In this document: in pieces, positions 1 to 6,433 of the stretch | Layout of the letters: each line of letters begins with the position of its first letter | Position numbering within the stretch: the first letter of the stretch is position 1 | Assembly: GCF_036226405.1 (NCBI RefSeq) | Contig: NZ_CP108464.1 | Span: forward strand, 5,642,001-5,706,000 | Length of the DNA stretch: 64,000 nt | Source: Streptomyces sp. NBC_01260 | GTDB lineage: Bacteria; Actinomycetota; Actinomycetes; Streptomycetales; Streptomycetaceae | Direction of reading: 5' to 3' | The notes under the pieces: model-generated | The model's input: the letters and a program-made list of their open reading frames with translations, nothing else | The model's database searches: none | What the model was told of the DNA's origin: nothing | Position numbers and translations under genes: made by a program

Positions 1-113
1 GACGCATCATCCTTGGCACCGGCGCTGCTCTGCCCGGTACAGGCGGAGGCGAACAGGGCTATCGCGGCGGTCGCGGCGAGTGCGACGGCCGGCTTCCGGC
101 GGTTTCCGGACAT
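1..113 (-). CDS. Sugar-uptake substrate-binding lipoprotein, N-terminal fragment (csnE-like)
   Basis: Only the first 37 codons are in the window; the gene runs off the left edge. The ATG at 113 follows GGGAG at good spacing. The visible protein is a lipoprotein signal: a basic start (SGNRRK), a hydrophobic run rich in Ala and Leu, then FASAC as the lipobox with Cys as lipidation site, followed by a Gly/Ser/Ala-rich linker. It lies 71 bp downstream of a ROK repressor in the same direction, which is the arrangement known for the chitosan-oligosaccharide operon csnR-csnE of Streptomyces. The ABC-transporter role is inferred from that context; nothing of the binding domain is visible. Confidence 0.7.
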   Translation of the reverse strand, partial: MSGNRRKPAVALAATAAIALFASACTGQSSAGAKDDA

Positions 114-184
114 GGTGGTGTCTCCCGATGAAGGGTTGGGACAGGGAAGGGAAGGCGGTGTACGTCAGGGGATGGCGCAGGGGT

Positions 185-1414
185 TCAGCGCGAGGTGTCG
201 AACACTTCGTCGCGGGTGGTGGCGAGCGCGCTCTCCAGCGCGCCGCGCAGTACGGGCCGGTGGGTCACCTCACCGGCGATCAGCCGGGGCCGGGACGCCG
301 CGAGCTCGGCGAGCTCGGCCGCCACCCGGCTGCGCAGCGGTTCCCCGCCGCGCGAGATCAGTTCTCCCGACAGCACGACGACCTCGGGGTCGAGAACGGC
401 GAGCATGGAGGCGAGGCCGGTCGCCAGACCGGTGGCGAACAGATCGAGCAGCCGGCCGTACGGCCCGCCCTCGCCCCGCTCCACGGACTCGGCCGCCCGG
501 CCCACCAGACCGGCGGCGATCTCGTGGTGGGTGCCCGGACCGCGGACCGCCTCGTCGTCGATGCCCAGCTCACGGGCCAGCCTGGCGAGCACCTGCGCGC
601 CGGCCAGTTCCTGGAAGCCGCCCGAGTTGGCCTTGGTGACCTGCCGGACCAGTGGCGCGCCCGGCACCGGCAGGAACCCGACCTCACCGGCGCCGCCGGT
701 GAAGCCCCGGTGCAGCCGGCCGTTGATGACGAGGGCGGCGCCGAGCCCCTCCTCGTTCCACAGCAGTACGAAGTCCTCGTGCCCCCGGGCCGCGCCGAGC
801 CGTTGTTCGGCCACCGCGACGAGGTTCACGTCGTTCTCGTACTCGACCGGCATCGGCAGGAAGGCGGCCAGCTCGTCCAGCAGGGTCGGGGAGTGCCAGC
901 CGGGCAGGTGCGAGGCGTACCGCAGCCTGCCCGTGCCCGGGTCGAAGGCGCCCGGCGTGCCGATCACGAGCCGGTGCACGTCGGAGCGGGTCAGCCCGGC
1001 GTCCTTGACCGCCCCGTCCAGCGCGTCCGCCACCTGCCGCACCACACTGTCGGCGCGCCGGCCCGGGGTCGGCAGCTCGAACTCCCCGACCGTCTCACCC
1101 GTCACATCGGCGACGGCGGCGACGATCCGCTGGGCGTTCACGTCGAGCCCCGCCACGTGGGCGGCCGAGGCGTTGACGGCGTACAGCTGTGCGTTGGGCC
1201 CCGGCCGCCCGGCCGCGGTCCCGGTGGCGACGACCAGACCGGCCGCCTCCAGCCGGGCCAGCAGCTGGGAGGCGGTGGGCTTCGAGAGGCCCGTCAGCTT
1301 CCCGATCCTGGTCCGCGAGAGGGGTCCGTGCTCCAGCAGCAGGTCGAGGGCGGCCCGGTCGTTCATGGCCCGCAGAACGCGGGGGGTACCCGGCGTGGTT
1401 CCGGCCATGATCAC
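185..1414 (-). CDS. csnR: ROK-family transcriptional repressor, CsnR-like
   Basis: 409 residues, the usual length of a ROK repressor. The first 80 residues form a winged helix-turn-helix (LSRTRIGKLTGLSKPTASQL), followed by a sugar-kinase-like ROK domain. GTG at 1414 has AGAGGG 8 bases upstream; the ATG at 1408 is an alternative start. CsnR proteins repress uptake and hydrolysis genes for chitosan oligosaccharides and are released by the sugar. A perfect palindrome matching the remembered CsnR operator pattern lies 17 bases upstream of the start, so autoregulation is likely. The next gene downstream is a lipoprotein, as in csnR-csnE. The family is certain; the exact ligand is inferred from operator and context. 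Confidence 0.85.
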   Translation of the reverse strand: MIMAGTTPGTPRVLRAMNDRAALDLLLEHGPLSRTRIGKLTGLSKPTASQLLARLEAAGLVVATGTAAGRPGPNAQLYAVNASAAHVAGLDVNAQRIVAAVADVTGETVGEFELPTPGRRADSVVRQVADALDGAVKDAGLTRSDVHRLVIGTPGAFDPGTGRLRYASHLPGWHSPTLLDELAAFLPMPVEYENDVNLVAVAEQRLGAARGHEDFVLLWNEEGLGAALVINGRLHRGFTGGAGEVGFLPVPGAPLVRQVTKANSGGFQELAGAQVLARLARELGIDDEAVRGPGTHHEIAAGLVGRAAESVERGEGGPYGRLLDLFATGLATGLASMLAVLDPEVVVLSGELISRGGEPLRSRVAAELAELAASRPRLIAGEVTHRPVLRGALESALATTRDEVFDTSR

Positions 1415-1430
1415 TGCACCTGCCCTCTGT

Positions 1431-1445
1431 TAGGAAAGTTTCCTA
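1431..1445. promoter_or_regulatory. CsnR-type operator palindrome
   Basis: Perfect 15-bp palindrome TAGGAAA-G-TTTCCTA, 17-31 bp upstream of the csnR start. It contains AGGAAA-N-TTTCCT, the element I recall upstream of Streptomyces chitosanase genes and csnR. Its position suggests it blocks transcription of the csnR operon. Confidence 0.8.
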
Positions 1446-1675
1446 TTCGGTGAGAGGACCGTAGGGCGCGCGTCACCTGGGCGTCAATGGTCTGCACCGC
1501 TGTGGCAACCAAAGCGTTACCTGGGCGGGGGCCGGTGGTGTGGGTGACAGCCCTGCGTCCCGCGGTTGCCCTGCGGGGGTGCATTCCCAACAGGGCCGCC
1601 GCCGAACCGAGTTGGCTCGGATTCATCGCAGGACGGCAGGACGGCCGGGAACCGGTGAGGGCCGCAGGCCGGGTG

Positions 1676-2743
1676 CTACTTGGAGATGTTCGGGGGCTGC
1701 ACGATCGGGGTCGCCGCCAGGGACTGGGGCGAGGTGGCCGAGGCGTACGCCGAGGGGGCGGCCATCGAGGCCGTCGGGTCGGCGGCCGAGGGCTCGTCGG
1801 GCTGGGCCGGGATGCCGCCGACCATGCGGATGCCCGCCTGGTCGAAGGCGCGCTTGATCCGCCAGCGCAGCTCGCGCTCCACGCCCAGGGCCTGGCCCGG
1901 CATCGTCTTGGCGGTCACCCGGACCGTCATCGAGTCCAGTAGCACCGTGTCCAGGCCCAGGATCTCCACCGGACCCCACAGGCGCTCGGTCCACGGGTCC
2001 TCCTTGGCCATCTGCTGGGCGGCCTCGGTGATGACGGAGCCGACCTGTTCGAGGTCCTCCGTGGGGCGCACCTGCACGTCGACGCCCGCGGTGGACCAGC
2101 CCTGGCTGAGGTTGCCGATCCGCTTCACCTCGCCATTGCGGACGTACCAGATCGCGCCGTTGTCGCCGCGCAGCTTGGTGACCCGCAGGCCGACCTCGAT
2201 GACCTCGCCGGAGGCGACGCCCGCGTCGATGGTGTCGCCGACGCCGTACTGGTCCTCCAGGATCATGAAGACACCGGAGAGGAAGTCGGTGACCAGGTTG
2301 CGGGCACCGAAGCCGAGCGCCACCCCGGCGACCCCGGCCGAGGCCAGCAGGGGGGCCAGATTGATCTGGAACGCGCCCAGGATCATCAGGGCGGCGGTGC
2401 CGAGGATCAGGAACGAGGCCACCGAACGGAGTACCGAACCGATCGCCTCCGAGCGCTGGCGGCGGCGCTCCGCGTTGACCAGCAGACCGCCCAGAGCGGT
2501 GCCCTCCACCGCCTGGGCGCTGCGGTTCATGCGTTCGATGAGCTTGGTCAAAGCACGGCGGACCGCGGTGCGCAACACGATCGCGATGGCGGCGATGAGC
2601 ACGATCCGCAGACCGGTGTTCAGCCAGGTGGACCAGTTCTGCTCCACCCATCCCGCGGCGTTGCCCGCCTGCTTCGCGGCTTCGTCCAGCGAGCCACCCG
2701 GCTCGGGTGACTGGGCTGCGGCCAACAGGGCGGACAGTGACAC
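1676..2743 (-). CDS. MscS-family mechanosensitive ion channel
   Basis: 355 residues. I chose GTG at 2743 because GGAGG lies 7 bases upstream; a longer frame to 2899 lacks a ribosome site. The protein has an N-terminal membrane segment at about 35-55, further segments near 100-150, and the pore-lining glycine/alanine helix ASAGVAGVALGFGARNLV typical of MscS TM3. The beta domain follows (GVGDTIDAGVASGEVIEVGL). MscS channels open under membrane tension to release solutes in hypo-osmotic shock. The C-terminal 50 residues are Ala/Pro-rich and unlike the family. The gene appears monocistronic, with an HNH nuclease diverging from it. Confidence 0.9.
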   Translation of the reverse strand: MSLSALLAAAQSPEPGGSLDEAAKQAGNAAGWVEQNWSTWLNTGLRIVLIAAIAIVLRTAVRRALTKLIERMNRSAQAVEGTALGGLLVNAERRRQRSEAIGSVLRSVASFLILGTAALMILGAFQINLAPLLASAGVAGVALGFGARNLVTDFLSGVFMILEDQYGVGDTIDAGVASGEVIEVGLRVTKLRGDNGAIWYVRNGEVKRIGNLSQGWSTAGVDVQVRPTEDLEQVGSVITEAAQQMAKEDPWTERLWGPVEILGLDTVLLDSMTVRVTAKTMPGQALGVERELRWRIKRAFDQAGIRMVGGIPAQPDEPSAADPTASMAAPSAYASATSPQSLAATPIVQPPNISK

Positions 2744-3099
2744 GGTGAAACCTCCGGTTGGGCGAGCGCTGACCAACCACACTAACGGGGCATCGGACGT
2801 GCTCCGTTGCCGTGATCGCGGGGAGAGACACGTCTCACCCGGGGATATGGAGCAGGTAGGGGACCCGGCAGGCAGCCCCGCGTGTGGCCGATCGCACATC
2901 GGGCGCGGCGGTGGCTGCGGGGTCCCCTGAACCGCCTGTTCCGGCCCGTTCCCGCCGTACGGGCGGTACGGGCCGGAGGGAAAATCCTTCCGGCCCGTTA
3001 CCCGGACGTGGTGGCGCTTCTACCAGGCCGGAGGGGAGACTGAGATCGGATCGTCCCGGCGCGAGCCACGCGCCGCCGGCGTACAAGGAGGCATCAACC
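2744..3099. other. Intergenic region between mscS and HNH gene, with a hairpin
   Basis: 356 bp between divergent genes. I see no coding sequence. It holds a 14-bp stem at 2968-2998 (arms ACGGGCCGGAGGGA and TCCTTCCGGCCCGT, one wobble pair, AAA loop) about 100 bp before the HNH start. The hairpin could be a leader structure or an upstream terminator. Confidence 0.55.
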
Positions 3100-3636
3100 G
3101 TGCCGCATGTCCTGGTTCTCAACGCGTCGTACGAGCCGCTCGGCGTCGTACCGCTCCGCCGCGCGCTCGTCCTCGTCCTCGAGAACAAGGCCATTTGCCT
3201 CGAGGAGTCCGGCGCCTTCATGCACAGCGCCACCCGTGCCGTCCCGGCACCCAGCGTCGTCCGCCTGAAGCGGTTCGTGCGCGTCCCCTACCGGGGGCCC
3301 GTCCCCCTGACCCGCCGGGCGCTCTTCGCCAGGGACGGCGGGCGCTGCATGTACTGCGGCGCCGCCGCGACCAGCGTCGACCACGTCATTCCGCGCAGCC
3401 GCGGCGGACAGCACGCCTGGGAGAACGTGGTGGCGGCCTGCCGCCGCTGCAACCACGTCAAGGCCGACCGCCATCTGCCCGAGCTCGGCTGGCGGCTGCA
3501 CCAGCCGCCCGCCCCGCCGACCGGACTCGCCTGGCGGATCATCGGCACGGGCCACCGCGACCCCCGCTGGCTGCCCTATCTGCAACCGTTCGGGGCGGAC
3601 GACGCGATGGCCCGGATCGATGGCATCTCCGCCTGA
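3100..3636 (+). CDS. HNH endonuclease family protein
   Basis: 178 residues from GTG at 3100, preceded by AAGGAGG 8 bases upstream. The middle carries a classic HNH module: CMYCG, then SVDHVIPRSRGG, then ENVVAACRRCNHVKADR, so both zinc-knuckle CxxC pairs and the His-Asn-His core are intact. The N-terminal part (VLVLNASYEPLGVVPLRRA) is a conserved extension seen in a widespread actinobacterial HNH group. Nuclease activity is inferred from the family; the cellular role is not known to me. No restriction or phage genes are adjacent, which argues for a housekeeping rather than a mobile role. It converges with the FtsX gene over 53 bp. Confidence 0.88.
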   Translation: MPHVLVLNASYEPLGVVPLRRALVLVLENKAICLEESGAFMHSATRAVPAPSVVRLKRFVRVPYRGPVPLTRRALFARDGGRCMYCGAAATSVDHVIPRSRGGQHAWENVVAACRRCNHVKADRHLPELGWRLHQPPAPPTGLAWRIIGTGHRDPRWLPYLQPFGADDAMARIDGISA

Positions 3637-3689
3637 GCCCCCTGGCCTTCGTGGGCCGGGAGCGCCGCTGGGCGGAGCGCCGCGCGGCC

Positions 3690-5033
3690 CTACGTGAACC
3701 GCAGCTCCGCGGGGCGCGCCACACGCCGAAGCAGCGGCAGCGACGTCGCGGCGGCCAGCAGGCAGGCGGCGTACACTCCCACGGGTACGAGGAGGGGGAG
3801 CATCGACGGGAAGGCGCCCGGGGTGACGGCCGTGGCGTACGCGAGGTGCACCGCCGTGCCGCCGATGCCCGCCAGCAGCATCGCGGGGGCCAGGGGGAGC
3901 GCGGTCTCCAGGAGCAGGGTCCTGGCCAGCACCGCGTGCGGCACTCCGGCCGCGGCCTGCGCGGCGAGCCCCCTGCGACGGGTGGCGAGGGACTCCGCGG
4001 CGCCCACGGCGAGGCCGCAGAGGCCGATGGCCAGGGCCACCAGGACGGCTGCCCCGGTGAGGTCGAGACCGGTGGTGTAGAAGCCGAGGTCCACCGGCGT
4101 GTGGCCGCCCCGCGCGCGCAGATCGGCGAGCATGACCTCCCGTACCCCCACGAAGCCCGTTCCGACGACGGTCACCAGCAGCAGCGCGGAGTGGGTACGC
4201 GCGGCGGCCCACGGGTCGTCCAGGAGGCGGCCCGCGGCGATCAGCACCGCAGGGCTCCGCGCGCCGGCCGTCAGGCGCCGGCCCAGGAAGGCGGCCGAGG
4301 TCCCGGCCGCCCAGAGCGCGCCCACCGAGGCGAGGAGCACCAGGGAGATCACCAGCAGCGCGAACGGCGTGGCGCCGGAACCGCTCTCCCCGGTCTGGAC
4401 GAGGAGGGCCGCCGCGGCGACCGCGATCCCCGGAAGCAGGAGCGCGAGCGTCGTCCGGCGGCCGTGCTCCGGCCGTACCCGGCGCACCAGGCCGAGCGGT
4501 GAGGCGATCACCCGGCGCAGCGCGAACGCACTCACGAGCGCGGCGACCGCCGGCACGCCGAGCACGACCGCCACGCAGGCCGGCCAGACCGCCGGCGCGG
4601 GCGTACGGCCCGAGCCGGCGAGGACCGCGGCGAACACGGCGAAGCCGCCGACCGCACCCACCAGACACGCCGGCGCGGACTCCAGGGCGGCGATGCGCCG
4701 CACCTGCCGGGGTGACGCCCCGGCGAGCCGCAGCCCCGCCAACCGCCGGTCGCGGTGGACGGCGCCGATCCGGGCGCACTGGCCCAGGAAGCCGAACACG
4801 GGGACGAGCAGGAGCAGGAGCGTCGCCACCACACCGGTGCGCTCGCCGGGCCGGTTCAGCAGGCCGTTTCCGAACGGGATGGACGTCTGCCCCGAGACGG
4901 CGCTCACCGTGACCGCCGCGAGAGCCAGGCCCGTGGCGAGCAGGGCGCCCGCCGCGGTGAGCGCGATCCGCCACCACTCACGGCGGTCCGAACCGCGGGT
5001 CAGGATCCAGGCGATACGCGCGTCAGACCTCAT
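3690..5033 (-). CDS. ABC transporter permease, FtsX/MacB-like
   Basis: 447 residues with about eight to ten hydrophobic segments arranged as two FtsX-like halves. The motif LAGASPRQVRRIAALES near residue 85 and TRRRGLAAQAAAGVP near 350 are the paired cytoplasmic loops that contact the ATPase in this superfamily. The ATG at 5033 overlaps the end of the upstream ATPase gene by 11 bp, so translation is coupled. With the PadR regulator it forms a three-gene operon padR-ATPase-permease, an arrangement common for drug or peptide export. The substrate is unknown. Confidence 0.87.
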   Translation of the reverse strand: MRSDARIAWILTRGSDRREWWRIALTAAGALLATGLALAAVTVSAVSGQTSIPFGNGLLNRPGERTGVVATLLLLLVPVFGFLGQCARIGAVHRDRRLAGLRLAGASPRQVRRIAALESAPACLVGAVGGFAVFAAVLAGSGRTPAPAVWPACVAVVLGVPAVAALVSAFALRRVIASPLGLVRRVRPEHGRRTTLALLLPGIAVAAAALLVQTGESGSGATPFALLVISLVLLASVGALWAAGTSAAFLGRRLTAGARSPAVLIAAGRLLDDPWAAARTHSALLLVTVVGTGFVGVREVMLADLRARGGHTPVDLGFYTTGLDLTGAAVLVALAIGLCGLAVGAAESLATRRRGLAAQAAAGVPHAVLARTLLLETALPLAPAMLLAGIGGTAVHLAYATAVTPGAFPSMLPLLVPVGVYAACLLAAATSLPLLRRVARPAELRFT

Positions 5034-5757
5034 GGCGGGTGGCCTCCTGGACGGTGAACCGCGTCGCGCCGCAGTGGACGGCGCCGTCGCGCAGCCACAC
5101 CTCCCGGTCCGCGTACGCCGCGATCTGCGCGTCGTGCGTGATGAGCAGTACCGCGGTGCCGGACTCGCGGCAGGCGTGCACCAGAGCGGTCATCACCTGT
5201 TCGCCGGCGAGGGAGTCGAGGGCGCCGGTCGGCTCGTCCGCGAAGACGGCCTTCGGCTCGGTGATCAACGCCCTGGCCAGTGCGGCCCGCTGGCTCTGTC
5301 CGCCGCTCAGCTCGCCGGGCCGCATCTCGGCCTGTCCCCGCACGCCGAAGCGTTCCAGCCAGGCGTCCGCGCGCTGCTGTGCCTCGGCGCGGGCGGACCC
5401 CGCGAGCAGGAGGGGCAGGGCCACGTTGTCGAGCACGGTGAGCTCGGGAATCAGCTGCCCGAACTGGAACACCACGCCGAAGTCGGTACGCCGCAGCTCG
5501 CTGAGGCGCGCCTCGGGCAGCCGGTCGAGCCGCTCGGAGCCGTAGGCGACCGCACCCTCGTCGGGGCGGACGATTCCCGCGAGGCAGTGAAGCAGCGTGG
5601 ACTTCCCGCTGCCGCTGGCACCGGTGACGGCGAGGATCTCACCGGCATGGAGGTCCACCGAAGCGCCGCGCAGCGCCTCCGAGCGCCCGTACCGTTTCGT
5701 CAGGCCGGTGGCGGTGATCAGTGGCGCCGGGGCGGGCTGATCGGCTTGCGTACTCAT
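5023..5757 (-). CDS. ABC transporter ATP-binding protein (LolD/MacB type)
   Basis: 244 residues from ATG at 5757, with GGAGG 10 bases upstream. Walker A is GASGSGKST, the signature is LSGGQSQRA, Walker B ends [12 protein letters not shown], and the H-loop is LLITHDAQ. The Q-loop region (FQFGQLIPELTVLDNVALP) matches the MacB/LolD class that partners FtsX-like permeases. The start overlaps the padR stop as ATGA, and the end overlaps the permease start by 11 bp. The three genes are therefore almost surely one operon controlled by PadR. Confidence 0.92.
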   Translation of the reverse strand: MSTQADQPAPAPLITATGLTKRYGRSEALRGASVDLHAGEILAVTGASGSGKSTLLHCLAGIVRPDEGAVAYGSERLDRLPEARLSELRRTDFGVVFQFGQLIPELTVLDNVALPLLLAGSARAEAQQRADAWLERFGVRGQAEMRPGELSGGQSQRAALARALITEPKAVFADEPTGALDSLAGEQVMTALVHACRESGTAVLLITHDAQIAAYADREVWLRDGAVHCGATRFTVQEATRHEV

Positions 5758-6311
5758 CCTGTGAAGACCTCCGTGGTCAGGCTCGTGAGGCGGGTCGCCG
5801 TGGTGGCCATCCACCGCACGTCGGCGTCCAGATGATTCAGGGCGTAGTCGGCTGAGAGGACCGTGCTGAGATCGGCCCCGGGCGTGGTCTTGAGCTCGGT
5901 CAGTTCGTGCATGCGCACCATGTGCGCGGCGCGCTGGGCCTGGAGGTACCTGGCCGCGTCCGCCGTGCGGTCACCGCCGGCGGCCGCCGCGACGAGGATC
6001 GAGGTGACGACCTTGGCGAAGATCTCGTTCGTCACGAAGGGGGCGGGCGGCGCGGTCTCGCCGGCCCATTGGGCGAGTTCGCGTGCGCCCTCGTCCGTGG
6101 AGCGGTAGAGGGTGCGCTCGGGGCCGCCGTCGGAATCGGTGCCTTCGACCGCTGCCAGACCGTCCCGCACCAGGCGCTGCAGGGTCGTGTAGACCTGCGC
6201 GTACGCCAGCGGGCGGGCCTGCGGGAAGAGTGCGTCGTAGCGCCGTTTCAGTTCGTAGCCATGGCTGGAACCCCCGGCAAGCAGCCCGAGGAGGACGTGG
6301 CGGATGCTCAT
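5754..6311 (-). CDS. PadR-family transcriptional regulator
   Basis: 185 residues. Residues 1-80 are the PadR winged helix (IRHVLLGLLAGGSSHGYELK, then AYAQVYTTLQRLVRDGL), followed by a C-terminal alpha-helical dimerisation region of the Vir_act_alpha type. The ATG at 6311 has no ribosome site; instead TATAGT lies 7 bases upstream, which suggests a leaderless transcript. A near-palindrome lies over the promoter. PadR regulators usually repress an adjacent exporter and are released by small molecules. Here the ATPase and permease follow with overlapping codons, so the protein probably controls its own operon. Confidence 0.9.
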   Translation of the reverse strand: MSIRHVLLGLLAGGSSHGYELKRRYDALFPQARPLAYAQVYTTLQRLVRDGLAAVEGTDSDGGPERTLYRSTDEGARELAQWAGETAPPAPFVTNEIFAKVVTSILVAAAAGGDRTADAARYLQAQRAAHMVRMHELTELKTTPGADLSTVLSADYALNHLDADVRWMATTATRLTSLTTEVFTG

Positions 6312-6318
6312 GGCGGCG

Positions 6319-6348
6319 ACTATATACTCGGTATATGTACTGAGTTAA
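6319..6348 (-). promoter_or_regulatory. padR promoter with embedded operator-like palindrome
   Basis: On the minus strand TTAACT (6343-6348) and TATAGT (6319-6324) are 18 bp apart, and the padR ATG begins 7 bases after TATAGT. Between them lies a 20-bp imperfect palindrome at 6326-6345 with arms ACTCGGTATA and TGTACTGAGT (8 of 10 pairs). Its position between -35 and -10 fits autorepression. Confidence 0.6.
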
Positions 6349-6433
6349 TAGTGGAGCGCGAAAGGCTCTGCAAAAGGCCGCGAAGAGGTGAACTTCGTAC
6401 CTTTGAGGGGGGTTTGCTTCGAGGCCGGTGCCG

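Noticed and set aside
3100..3636. HNH nuclease as part of a homing or restriction system
   Set aside because: No methylase, intron or phage genes nearby; the extended N-terminus fits a widespread chromosomal family.
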